Shown here in pieces: positions 18,185 through 27,245 of a stretch of DNA of 64,000 nucleotides. How positions within the stretch are numbered: the stretch's first letter is position 1; each line of letters starts with the position of its first letter. Source of the stretch: Parvularcula mediterranea (GTDB taxonomy: Bacteria > Pseudomonadota > Alphaproteobacteria > Caulobacterales > Parvularculaceae); the NCBI RefSeq assembly GCF_013085255.1, contig NZ_JABFCX010000002.1:124001-188000 (forward strand), read 5' to 3'. The notes below the pieces were generated by a model, which saw nothing but the letters and a program-made list of their open reading frames with translations, did not search any database and was not told the DNA's origin. The position numbers and the translations under genes are program-made.

Positions 18185-20065
18185 ATGACTTTTGTCCGAT
18201 ACCTCCTGCTTGCCTTGGTGGCGGCCCTTTTCCTCCCTGCCTACGCAGCGGCGCAGGGGCTTGAGGTCAAGGTCACGCTTCAGGGTCTAAGCAAGGAGCA
18301 GACGAAAGAGCTGCGCCCCGTCTCCTCCCTCGCCCGCAAGCCGCAAAAGTACACCGCTCTTGCCCCCGTCCGCCGCGCCGCAAACAGCGACGCCCAGGCC
18401 CTCCTCCAAGCCCTTCAGAGCAAGGGCTTCTACGCCGCCACAGTGCAGCCTGAAGTCGATCGTGACGGGACCACGGTGAATGTCCGCTTCGACATCGAGC
18501 CGGGCCAGCTCTTCCAGGTTACCCGGTACGTCATCGACTACCGCGATGAGCAGGCAGAAGGCCGCCCGCAAACCCTCGGCGATGCAGGGATCGCGACCTC
18601 CGGCTCTCCGACGGGCGCGAACCTCCATAAGATCGAGGCGAAGCTCCTCGAGCACCTCTGGAACAGTGGCTACCTCTCCGCGGAGATCAGGAAGCGCGAG
18701 GTTCGCTCGGACTTCTCCCAAGGCACCGCCACCGCCTACTTCGCCGTCCGCTCAGGCCCCAAGGCGCGCTATGGCGAGGTCAGGGTTGTCGGCGCTGACC
18801 GCACCGAACCTGACTATGTCCGCCAGTACCGCCCCTTCGAGGACGGCGAGATCGCGAAACGCGAGGACCTTGATGAGTACCGTGAGCGACTCGTCGAGAC
18901 CTCTCTCTTCAACGAAGTCGAAGTCACGCCCCAACTCCCCGAAGAAGCCGGCACCACCGACGTCCTCGTCCGGGTCTCCGAGCGTAAGCACAGGACCCTC
19001 GGCGGCGGCGTCAGCTTTGCTACGGACATTGGCCCCTCGGTCAACGCCTATTGGGAGAACCGCAACTTCCTGAAGCGCGGCGAGACCCTGCGTGCGTCGA
19101 TCCTCAGCTCAGCTCCGCTCCAGGAAGGCACCGCCAGTTTCCGCAAGGACAGGCCCCGCCTTCCCGGCTTCTACCTCTTCTCGGCCGTCCTTAGGAACGA
19201 GGACACCGAGGCCTTCAATGCTCAGACCGTGCAGATCGGCGGCAGCCTCGCCAAGCAATGGTTCAAGCGGAACCTGACCACACAAGGGGGCATCGCGCTT
19301 CAGTACTCGGACATCGCAGAAGACCAGTGCATCCTTCAGTCCGGCGTCATCTTCGACCCTGACGAAGAGACGAGCTGCGAAGACCTGATGGGCACCTTCC
19401 GCTCACGGACGGAGACGTTTCAGGCCGTGTCGTTCCCGATGTCTGTGGTCTGGAACAACCAGAAGGAGCCCCTCGACCCCCAAGGCGGCTTCATCGCCCG
19501 GGCGCTCGTCACGCCCTACGTGGGCACGGAGGACTTCCAGCGGATCGAGCTTGCCTACGTGGACCGCATCTTCTGGGGCGCGCGCGATGGCGGCACGCTT
19601 GCGGGCCGGGTCAGGCTCGGCTCACTTCAGGGCGCTGACCGGGCAGCCATTCCGGCTACGGAGCGTTTCTACGCAGGCGGCGGTGGCTCGCTGAGAGGTT
19701 ATGGCTTCCAGGAAGCAAGCCCGATCGATCCTTTCACCGGCGACAATCTCGGCGGCGCCTCCATCGCAGAATTCAATGTCGAACTGCGCCAGCACGTCAG
19801 CGAGGCGCTTGAGCTTGCGATCTTCAGCGATTTTGGTGGCGCGTTCGAAGACAACCTGCCGAGCTTCGACAACATGCTCTACGCAGCAGGCCTCGGCATC
19901 CGCTACCATACGCCCATCGGGCCGATCCGGGTGGATGCAGCCTTCCCCCTCGACCGCCGCGAAGTCTTCATCCCCGACACGATCCGCGACGAGAACCTCG
20001 ACCCTGATCTTGAGTTCGAGGACTCGCGGTTTGAGATTTACATCGGACTGGGGCAGCCCTTCTGA
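18185..20065 (+). CDS. tamA: TamA, BamA-family outer-membrane protein
   Basis: A 626-residue Omp85-family protein. The signal peptide ends at A-Y-A-A-A. Three POTRA-type domains fill about residues 25-265 (FDIEPGQLFQV, VRSGPKARYGEV, VRVSERKHRTLGGGV at the barrel border). The rest is a beta-barrel with the Omp85 motif near the end (FYAGGGGSLRGYGFQ, the R-G-Y box) and a C-terminal Phe for barrel insertion. With TamB it moves beta-barrel proteins or phospholipids between membranes. It is coupled to tamB by a TGATG stop/start overlap at 20063-20067. Confidence 0.93.
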   Translation: MTFVRYLLLALVAALFLPAYAAAQGLEVKVTLQGLSKEQTKELRPVSSLARKPQKYTALAPVRRAANSDAQALLQALQSKGFYAATVQPEVDRDGTTVNVRFDIEPGQLFQVTRYVIDYRDEQAEGRPQTLGDAGIATSGSPTGANLHKIEAKLLEHLWNSGYLSAEIRKREVRSDFSQGTATAYFAVRSGPKARYGEVRVVGADRTEPDYVRQYRPFEDGEIAKREDLDEYRERLVETSLFNEVEVTPQLPEEAGTTDVLVRVSERKHRTLGGGVSFATDIGPSVNAYWENRNFLKRGETLRASILSSAPLQEGTASFRKDRPRLPGFYLFSAVLRNEDTEAFNAQTVQIGGSLAKQWFKRNLTTQGGIALQYSDIAEDQCILQSGVIFDPDEETSCEDLMGTFRSRTETFQAVSFPMSVVWNNQKEPLDPQGGFIARALVTPYVGTEDFQRIELAYVDRIFWGARDGGTLAGRVRLGSLQGADRAAIPATERFYAGGGGSLRGYGFQEASPIDPFTGDNLGGASIAEFNVELRQHVSEALELAIFSDFGGAFEDNLPSFDNMLYAAGLGIRYHTPIGPIRVDAAFPLDRREVFIPDTIRDENLDPDLEFEDSRFEIYIGLGQPF

Positions 20066-23000
20066 TGCACCGTTTCCTCGCCATATTTTTCGGCACATTG
20101 TCCGTGCTCCTCGGACTTGTCGTCCTCACCGTCACGGTGCTTTGGACGACGCCCCTTGGCATTCGTCTCGCTGACGGCATCGCCCGCCCGATCGTCAAAA
20201 ACGTCGTGGAGCAGCAGCTCGGCTCGGACGTCGAGTTCGCCCAGCTCGAAGGGAGCTTCCCCGGCCGCATCATCATCCGAGACCTTCAGCTGACGGATGA
20301 AGATGGCGTCTGGGCCAAGGCCGACCGCTTCGTCCTCGAGTGGAACCCGCTCGATCTCTTCGGCCGGGAGATCCATGTCCGCGAGATCGTCCTCGCTGAC
20401 GCCGCCTTCTACCGTATGCCTCCCATGCCGGAGCGGGAGCCCAAGGAAGAAGAGGATGGTGACGATGAACCCTCTGATCCCCCAAGCCTCCCGGATATCC
20501 GAGTCGACAGCTTCGTCGTGCATGACTTCGTCGTCGGCGAAGCTCTCCTTGGCCAACCCTATACGCTGAGCCTTATCAGCTCAGGCCGCTACACAGATCC
20601 CAAGGCCAGGCTCAGCCTCTTCGCGGAAACTAACGAAGGCACTGACACCATCCGCGTCACGGCTGCCTTTGACGGCGAGACGGTCGATCTTGATGCATCG
20701 GTCGAGAGCGACCAATCGGGCCTCATCAGCGAGCTAATCAAGGCCGAAGCCCCGACCGGCGTCGCCATCCGCGCCAGTGGCCCGCTCGAAGACCTCACCG
20801 CAGACATCGCCGCCCGGGCCGGGGTCTATGGCGACCTCTTCGGCTCGGTCTCAGGCTCCGTCGATGAGCAGGACAGGCTGGCAGCAACCCTCACCTACGA
20901 ACCCGGTAGCTTCCTGCCTCAAGAAGTCCTCAACGCCCTGGGCCCGCAGGTCCGCCTTGACGGAGAGTTTCAGTACACGGGCGAGAGAGCATCTGCCTCT
21001 ATCGGCAGCCTCTCAGGCGCGTTCGGTGACATAGAAGGCGACCTCGCAGTCAATCTCGGCGATGACCTCGCGGGTTCCGCTGCACTCACCGGCACGATCT
21101 CTCCTGTCGCCCTCACATCCTTCGGCGTCGAAGACGCCGACGCAGTGACAGGTGCCTTCCGCCTCAACGCGGAAGCCGCCACCAGTGACGAGCAGACGGA
21201 GTTCAACCTGGACCTCGCATCGGGTTCGCTAAGCCTGACCGTCGAGGACGGACGCACAGGACCCGAGCTCCCGTTCGAAGGCAGCATCAATCTCTCCGCA
21301 AGCGGACTGTCACTGGGCATCCCGCAAGTCGATCCGCTCATCGAAAGCGGCATCCGCGCAGGCGCTAACATCCGCCTGACAGGCCAGCAGGTCCTCAATG
21401 TCGGCGATCTCACTGCAATCCTCGGCACCCAGCAAGGCAAGCGCGTCACTGCCGAAGGCCGCGCCAGTTATGGCCTCGAGAGCGGACAGGTCTCCGCTGA
21501 CCTCAACCTCCGCGCAGGCGCTAAGGCCCTCGCAATCCTCGCAGGCACAGGCAGCTATCAGGGCCCTCTCTCCGCAATCGTCCGTGCACGAGGCACCACC
21601 GAAGCCCTCCAGCTTGCCGTGGGAGCAGACCTCCCCGCAGGCGAGATCGACACCAACAGCTTCGCAGCAGGCAGGCTGGACGTAGACCTTCGCGGCCTGC
21701 CCGCATCCCCCGGGGGCACAGTCCGGCTCTCCTCCACCGACCAAAGCTATCGCGGCGAGGCAGCCTTCTCCACCGCCGGAAAGCAACTGACCGTCAGCAC
21801 GCTGACCCTCTTCGCGGAAGGCTTGAGCGTCGAAGGATCAGCGCAGGCCAACATCGAAACGCTTGCGGCAACCGCTGACCTGACCGTCGATGCCGGGCGC
21901 AGCACCACCCTCATCTCTGGCCAGACGATCGGCGGGGCCCTCGATGCCAATGTCCAGATTGGCCCGGATCTCGACCCCGTCTTCATCACCGCAGAAGGCC
22001 GTGGCCTGAGGTTCGAGGACAATGAAGTGGGCAGCCTCAACCTCCGCGCCGATGGTCCCAAGAGCGCCATCGCCTTCGACCTCGCCGCAGTAGACGTCAC
22101 CGCCGCAACCCTCTTCCTCTCCGAGCTCGACACGAGCGGAGAACTGGACCTGCAAAGCAACGCGGCCCGCATCGACACTTTCCTCGCCCGCCTCCCCGGC
22201 GAAGAGGTCGCTGCAGCCGAGCTTGTCGAGCCGACGCGGGTCAGTTGGGGCGAGACGATCAGCGTTGCTCCGACCACGATCAATTACCGTGGCGCGGGTC
22301 AGATCTCCCTGTCGGCAGACATAGCTCAGCAACGCTGGCGCGCGAGCATTGATGCCACGGAGGTGCCGATCCCCGGGGCCAATGCCCTCGCCACCCTCGA
22401 TCTCGACCTCGACACCAGCGATCCGCAGCCCGCGACCTACACGCTGAACGCCCGTGCACTGACGGAAGAGGATGTCAGCTACGCCCTCACCGCTGACGGC
22501 CGCTGGGACGGAAGACGCCTCCTCACCGACGCCCGGATCCTGCGCAATGATAGCGAAGAGCTGGGCTCGATCGACGCCGCCGTACCGATGCTCCTCGTCA
22601 GGCAACCCGCGATTGGCTTTGAGTTCCCGACCGATGGCCTCGACGTCAGGCTCCAATATGCAGACCGCCTCGCCCCGATCTTCGCCTTCCTCCCAATCGA
22701 CACCCCGCCCGTCACCGGCGAAATCGAAGCGGACATGCGCATCACAGGTGCCCCCAATGCTCCGAAGACGGATGGCCGGATCAACCTGAACAATGGCCGT
22801 TTCGAGGAGCAGGAAGTCGGCATCACCCTCACCAACCTCAATGGCGAGGTCGCCTTCAACGTCGCGTCCGATGGCACGCGCGCCACGGTGGACATCACCG
22901 GCGCCGGCGCTTCGGGCCGTGAGCAGTCCGTCAAGCTTGCAGGTCTCGTCAGTACACGTGGCACCGACAGCGAAGTCGATCTCAAGCTCACCCTCGACCG

Positions 23001-23955
23001 CGCACAACTCGCGGACAACCCAGAGCTGGAACTCCGCGCGACAACGGATCTCTCCCTGACAGGCAGCCTCACGGACATGCTCCTCAAGGGCGATCTGACC
23101 CTCGATGAACTCGACCTACAGATGCCGGAGATCGAAGGCGGCGAGAACGTGCCGACCTTCGAGCCCGTCAACATCGTCCGTGTCGACGGCGAGATGGAGG
23201 ATCGGGCTGGCGAGGTGGAGACCGAAGAAGCGCCGCCCGTCACGATCCGCCTCGACCTCGGTGTCCGCGCGAACAACGGCATCTTCGTCCGTGGACGTGG
23301 TGTTGAGTCCGAGTGGAGCGCTGACCTCGACATCGACGGCACCGCCGATGCGCCCATCATCGGCGGCGGCATCGCCCTTGAAGAAGGCACGCTCGAGCTC
23401 GCAGGCCGTCGCTTCGACCTGACCCAGGGCGAGATCGACTTCCAACGCCAGGAAGAAATCGACCCACTCCTCAACATCGAAGCCCAGACCGAGGCCGGCC
23501 AGGGCGCCGACGAGGTCACGGCTATTGTCGCGGTGTCAGGCCGTGCCAGCGATCCCCAGATCGCCTTCCGCTCGAACCCGGCCCTGCCGGAGGAAGACGT
23601 CCTCGCCATCATCCTCTTCGGCCGCCCCGCCAGCCAGCTTGGCGCCGGCGAAGCCCTCCAGCTCGCGCAGGCAGTCGCAACCCTGTCCGGCACCCTCGGC
23701 GGAGGCGCGGGCATCGGCGGCTCACTCCGATCAGGGCTTGGCCTCGACCAGCTAAGCTTCGACCCATCGGGCCGTGCACTGACGGTCGGCAAGTATGTAT
23801 CAGAAGATATCTATATCTCTGCCCGCCAGAGCCTCCTCGAAGCGGGAACGATCATCAGCGTGGTCTACGAGCTCAGCCGTTTCGTGAACCTCGAGACCAC
23901 GCTGGAACCAGATGGCGCAAGCAGCGTCGGCGCCAACTACAAGCGCGACTACTGA
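20065..23955 (+). CDS. tamB: TamB, inter-membrane translocation/assembly protein
   Basis: A 1296-residue AsmA/TamB-family protein. One N-terminal membrane helix (about 8-30) anchors it in the inner membrane. The long middle is a repetitive beta-rich, Leu/Ala/Asp-rich region typical of the beta-taco groove. The C-terminal TamB (DUF490) domain, about the last 330 residues, shows GGIALEEGTLEL, FDLTQGEIDF and PEEDVLAIILFG. Homologues bridge the periplasm and pair with TamA. The length is close to the E. coli protein (1259). It overlaps the convergent CTERM gene by 7 bases. Confidence 0.93.
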   Translation: MHRFLAIFFGTLSVLLGLVVLTVTVLWTTPLGIRLADGIARPIVKNVVEQQLGSDVEFAQLEGSFPGRIIIRDLQLTDEDGVWAKADRFVLEWNPLDLFGREIHVREIVLADAAFYRMPPMPEREPKEEEDGDDEPSDPPSLPDIRVDSFVVHDFVVGEALLGQPYTLSLISSGRYTDPKARLSLFAETNEGTDTIRVTAAFDGETVDLDASVESDQSGLISELIKAEAPTGVAIRASGPLEDLTADIAARAGVYGDLFGSVSGSVDEQDRLAATLTYEPGSFLPQEVLNALGPQVRLDGEFQYTGERASASIGSLSGAFGDIEGDLAVNLGDDLAGSAALTGTISPVALTSFGVEDADAVTGAFRLNAEAATSDEQTEFNLDLASGSLSLTVEDGRTGPELPFEGSINLSASGLSLGIPQVDPLIESGIRAGANIRLTGQQVLNVGDLTAILGTQQGKRVTAEGRASYGLESGQVSADLNLRAGAKALAILAGTGSYQGPLSAIVRARGTTEALQLAVGADLPAGEIDTNSFAAGRLDVDLRGLPASPGGTVRLSSTDQSYRGEAAFSTAGKQLTVSTLTLFAEGLSVEGSAQANIETLAATADLTVDAGRSTTLISGQTIGGALDANVQIGPDLDPVFITAEGRGLRFEDNEVGSLNLRADGPKSAIAFDLAAVDVTAATLFLSELDTSGELDLQSNAARIDTFLARLPGEEVAAAELVEPTRVSWGETISVAPTTINYRGAGQISLSADIAQQRWRASIDATEVPIPGANALATLDLDLDTSDPQPATYTLNARALTEEDVSYALTADGRWDGRRLLTDARILRNDSEELGSIDAAVPMLLVRQPAIGFEFPTDGLDVRLQYADRLAPIFAFLPIDTPPVTGEIEADMRITGAPNAPKTDGRINLNNGRFEEQEVGITLTNLNGEVAFNVASDGTRATVDITGAGASGREQSVKLAGLVSTRGTDSEVDLKLTLDRAQLADNPELELRATTDLSLTGSLTDMLLKGDLTLDELDLQMPEIEGGENVPTFEPVNIVRVDGEMEDRAGEVETEEAPPVTIRLDLGVRANNGIFVRGRGVESEWSADLDIDGTADAPIIGGGIALEEGTLELAGRRFDLTQGEIDFQRQEEIDPLLNIEAQTEAGQGADEVTAIVAVSGRASDPQIAFRSNPALPEEDVLAIILFGRPASQLGAGEALQLAQAVATLSGTLGGGAGIGGSLRSGLGLDQLSFDPSGRALTVGKYVSEDIYISARQSLLEAGTIISVVYELSRFVNLETTLEPDGASSVGANYKRDY

Positions 23956-24497
23956 GCCGCTTTCTTCTTCATCCGCATGCCGCCAAAACCTGCAAGACCA
24001 GCCGCCATGAAAAAAGCGGCCGCAGGAAGCGGGACAGCTTCCGCCGTCACGAAGCCATCCAGAAAGCCCGTAGCCTGACCTTGACCCGCGAGGCATGGGA
24101 AGTTGTTGAACGTGAGGCACATGCCAAGCTGCGATAAGCCTTGCTGGTTGATGTCGATCGAGCCGCCAGCGCTCGTCATGGCGGAAACCAGCTCAATGTC
24201 GAGGACTGATGCACCATCGGATACGTCGTCCATGAAGACGAACGACATGAACATCGAATTGCCCGTCGAGGAGGAGTTCACGCTGTCGAACTCGAGGTAC
24301 GTGGAGCCGTCATAGTCAAGGATCGTCACGTCGATATTCGAGTAGGTACCCGTATCGGCGTCGAAATCGTAGGTACCAACGATCTCCCGCTCATCCTGCA
24401 GGTACGTGTCCTCGAAGGTCCAGGTGAGTGGTGCCGCGTGGGCGGCGCCCATGAGCATGGTGGCAGCACCAAGCGCTGCTTGTGCGAAGTATTTCAT
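23949..24497 (-). CDS. Secreted protein with VPLPA-CTERM sorting signal
   Basis: A 182-residue exported protein. Residues 1-22 form a signal peptide (GAAHAAP). The mature part is beta-rich with many Asp, Ser and Gly and two Cys (MCLTFNNFPC). The C-terminus has the exact V-P-L-P-A-A-A-F-F motif, a short hydrophobic helix and a RMKKKAAQ basic end, the VPLPA-CTERM layout processed by an XrtD-type exosortase. No exosortase gene is in this window. It converges on tamB. Function beyond surface sorting is unknown. Confidence 0.85.
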   Translation of the reverse strand: MKYFAQAALGAATMLMGAAHAAPLTWTFEDTYLQDEREIVGTYDFDADTGTYSNIDVTILDYDGSTYLEFDSVNSSSTGNSMFMSFVFMDDVSDGASVLDIELVSAMTSAGGSIDINQQGLSQLGMCLTFNNFPCLAGQGQATGFLDGFVTAEAVPLPAAAFFMAAGLAGFGGMRMKKKAAQ

Positions 24498-24551
24498 TGG
24501 CTGCCCTCCCAGCTTTATGGAAGGAACTATTAACTATGTTTTTAGTGATCC

Positions 24552-24869
24552 CTAGCTGTCTGCGTTCACGTTCGCGTCAGCAGATTTCCCGCTGCGCATG
24601 AGCCGGAACAAGCCAATCAGCATTCCGATGATCAGCACACCGACCACCCAGAGAAACAGGAACGGCGGCACAAAAAAGACCGAGAGATAGGCAAAGTTCA
24701 GCACGTCTCCGAAGTGATCACCGTTGGCGCATTCGAGAAACCCGCCGGGCACCGTCTCGCAGGCGCCAAGGTCTGAAAGCACATAACCGACCATGAAGAT
24801 CGCGCCGTAGATCAGCACCGGCAAAGCGGCGATGAGAACGGTCTTGATGATGAAACCGAGAGCACGCAT
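24552..24869 (-). CDS. Small membrane protein, paralogue of the next gene
   Basis: A 105-residue protein with an N-terminal helix (IIKTVLIAALPVLIYGAIF), a short loop with two Cys (ACETVPGGFLEC) and a second hydrophobic region split into two helices near FFVPPFLFLWVVG. It aligns along its length with the 24962-25267 protein (same MR-x-LG start, Y-G-A, D-x-GxC, SVFFVP). I recognise no named family. Start chosen at 24869 to match the paralogue. The Cys pair would face the periplasm in the simplest topology. Confidence 0.75.
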   Translation of the reverse strand: MRALGFIIKTVLIAALPVLIYGAIFMVGYVLSDLGACETVPGGFLECANGDHFGDVLNFAYLSVFFVPPFLFLWVVGVLIIGMLIGLFRLMRSGKSADANVNADS

Positions 24870-24961
24870 CCGCTGATCTTCGACGGAACTCTCCGCGCTC
24901 CGCAACCCGCGTCAGCAGTTGCGCGCTTCTACAGGCGCCGAGTATCGAGCCGCTTGCCCGG

Positions 24962-25267
24962 CTATGCCTCTGCCTCTTCAGGCTTCTTCCCGGTGATCAG
25001 CTTCCAAATGCCGACAACGAACGCGATCAGGAACGAGAGGCAGACCCAAATCCCTATCAGGCCCGGGACGAAGAACACCGAGAACCCGAACAGGACCAGC
25101 GGCGTGGCATAGCCGTCATCGAGTTCGCAAGTGTATCCGTGGCCCGCATTGCCGCTGCACCCCCCGAAATCGTACATCAGCTGCCCAATAACGTACCAGG
25201 CGCCGTAAAGAACAATCGGCGCGGCAGCGATCAGGAGGGTGCGGAAAAGGTAACCGAGAAAACGCAT
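24962..25267 (-). CDS. Small membrane protein, paralogue of the previous gene
   Basis: A 101-residue protein with the same plan as its downstream neighbour: helix at about 8-32, a Cys-containing loop (GGCSGNAGHGYTCELDDG), and two helices around SVFFVPGLIGIWVCL, then a charged tail. The gap between the two genes is 92 bases, so this looks like a local duplication. No family recognised and no partner suggests a role. Confidence 0.75.
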   Translation of the reverse strand: MRFLGYLFRTLLIAAAPIVLYGAWYVIGQLMYDFGGCSGNAGHGYTCELDDGYATPLVLFGFSVFFVPGLIGIWVCLSFLIAFVVGIWKLITGKKPEEAEA

Positions 25268-25320
25268 CCGGAGATCATCTCACCCCGAGGTCAGATAGCA
25301 ACGCTCCTCTGCAGCTTCCA

Positions 25321-25887
25321 TTAGCTCTCGAGTTCGGCATCCCAGTAGAGATAGTCCTGCCAGCTCTCGTGCAGGTAGTTTGGCGGGAACGCACGGCCCT
25401 TCTCATTCAGCTCGAACATGTTCGGCTGGCGCGGCGCCTGGGCCGGCCACATGCGCGCGTCCTTCGGCATCTTGCCGCCCTTCCTGAGGTTACAGGGGGA
25501 GCAGGCCGCGACGATATTCTGCCACGTCGTCTTGCCCCCGCGGGAGCGCGGGATGACGTGGTCGAAGGTCAGGTCCTCGCGGTCCGCCTTGCCGCAATAC
25601 TGGCAGGCAAAGCTGTCGCGCAGGAAGACGTTGAAGCGCGTGAACGCAGGCTTCCGCGAATGGTTCACATAGCTCTTGAGGGAAACCACGGATGGCAACC
25701 GCATCGACGTTGAGACCGAGTGCACCTCGGTGTCATATTCCGCCACCACGTCGACCCGGTTCAGGAAGACCGCCTTCAATGTGTCCTGCCAGGACCAGAG
25801 GGAGAGTGGGAAGTAGCTCAGCGGCCTGAAATCGGCATTGAGGACGAGAGCTGGACACCCATCAGGGGCTTGGCGGACGACGTTCAC
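25321..25887 (-). CDS. HNH endonuclease
   Basis: A 188-residue HNH nuclease of a form found in nearly all alphaproteobacteria. The zinc-binding Cys pairs CQYCG and ACSPCN flank the active-site segment LTFDHVIPRSRGG with the catalytic H. The N-terminal part (ALVLNADFRPLSYFPLSLWSWQD) is the conserved extension of this subgroup. The start is GTG at 25887, preceded by AGGAGAT. Biological role is not established; its conservation argues for a housekeeping role rather than a selfish element. Confidence 0.92.
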   Translation of the reverse strand: MNVVRQAPDGCPALVLNADFRPLSYFPLSLWSWQDTLKAVFLNRVDVVAEYDTEVHSVSTSMRLPSVVSLKSYVNHSRKPAFTRFNVFLRDSFACQYCGKADREDLTFDHVIPRSRGGKTTWQNIVAACSPCNLRKGGKMPKDARMWPAQAPRQPNMFELNEKGRAFPPNYLHESWQDYLYWDAELES

Positions 25888-26114
25888 GGCTTTCTATCTC
25901 CTGCGCCTCCGAAGACCCAGGCACCCTATTCGCTCCCGGCCTTCTATTCGGCCGGTAACAAAGGGGATCATATGACAGTCAGCATTGCTGAAGGCGCCTG
26001 AACTCCAGATGAAATCGATATGGTCGTTACACCATAATCCCTTAGCCGATTCTATGTGACAAGACGATCACAGCAGGAAATTCGGTCAAAAGGATGGCGG
26101 CGGGCACTGACCTC

Positions 26115-27245
26115 CTAGCCTGACCGGTGAATGCTCACGATCATGACCTGCTCTCCCAAGCATCGATCAGGCACGTCTGAGACATCAATCGTCCAGAAGC
26201 GCGCCTCTCGGATGATCTCCTCCGCATACTTGCTGTTTGGGATCTGATCCAGGATCTTAACGCTTGAAACCCGTCCCGTTCGCTCGAGCTCAAAGCCTAT
26301 CGCAACCGAACCATTATGACCGGGTAGGTAAAAGCCCTCGCCGATCACACCGCTGCGAATGAAGTCGACCCGACTGCAGCCCAGATCTTTGCTTAGCAAA
26401 GGACTGAAATTCCTCGTGGACTTATTCGGCATAGTGGCGCCGTCAGCGGATGCGGTCCAATAGGTGTATAGGAATGATCGCCACAAGTGCGCTGTCAGTT
26501 TCTCCGGAGGAATCTTCGACAGGCTTTCCGCCGATGGAAAATCTGCGGCGATATCCATGAACCGTCCTGCACTGCGCGCCAGCAAGTCGAGATACTCGTC
26601 GTCGAGCATCCTTCGAGACTGACCGTTGGCGAGAGCTATGCCCCTCAGCGTCTCGACCCCAAGCGCCAGAGATGCCGGAGTATTGCCTCGCGCAGCCAGT
26701 TCATCGCTGAGCGCACCGGCCAGTCTAGCCATGCGGGCGAACCGCTCCTGCTCTTTCAAGGTCCAAGCGAGCCGTGATCTCTGCTTTATGATCGAGGTAA
26801 AAAGACGCTCGCCCTTAGGAATCGTGTCGACTGCGTCGATGGCCTTGAGCGCGAGCCTCTTCTTCTCCGGTGCATTCGCAGACCGCACCTCCGCCAGCAT
26901 AAACTCGAGAGTCAGCACGGCGAGGTTGCCATTCCCGAAGCCTTCCCGACCAAGCGATAGCGCCTCCTCTAGAGGAGCGACAGCGGCTTCGGGATTGCTG
27001 GAAACGGCTAGCTCGGCATAGTTCTGCGCTAGGATAGCCAGCGTCTCCCCTGGAGGCAGCACTTTACGCGCGCCGAGCCAAGCGTCGCGAGCGTAACGCT
27101 CCGCCTCACCAAGATCCCCGACAGCTGCCGCGGCCTGATAGCCCCGATAACTATCCTTCCAGTCCGCATGCGCTGCAGAAAAGGACAAAGCCATCAGCGC
27201 AGCTAACATCCGTACACTTATCTTCATCATCACCCTACTGATCAT
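26115..27245 (-). CDS. Secreted TPR-like / TonB-C-like family protein, copy 1
   Basis: Third gene of a tandem triplet. About 376 residues with a signal peptide ending SAAHA, then the family opening ADWKDSYRGYQAA. The middle is helical and repeat-like (two-helix repeats such as GDLGEAERYARDAW and AVAPLEEALSLGREGFGNGN), suggesting TPRs. The last 65 residues (SVAIGFELERTGRVSSVKIL ... WTIDV ... C) resemble the TonB C-terminal fold. The start ATG at 27245 forms an ATGA overlap with the previous stop; Met codons at 27230 and 27227 are alternatives. The protein is not a named family to me. Confidence 0.75.
   Translation of the reverse strand: MISRVMMKISVRMLAALMALSFSAAHADWKDSYRGYQAAAAVGDLGEAERYARDAWLGARKVLPPGETLAILAQNYAELAVSSNPEAAVAPLEEALSLGREGFGNGNLAVLTLEFMLAEVRSANAPEKKRLALKAIDAVDTIPKGERLFTSIIKQRSRLAWTLKEQERFARMARLAGALSDELAARGNTPASLALGVETLRGIALANGQSRRMLDDEYLDLLARSAGRFMDIAADFPSAESLSKIPPEKLTAHLWRSFLYTYWTASADGATMPNKSTRNFSPLLSKDLGCSRVDFIRSGVIGEGFYLPGHNGSVAIGFELERTGRVSSVKILDQIPNSKYAEEIIREARFWTIDVSDVPDRCLGEQVMIVSIHRSG

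Noticed and set aside
22479-23792. 437-codon open frame antisense to tamB
   Set aside because: Ser/Arg/Pro-rich low-complexity translation; tamB motifs cover the same bases.
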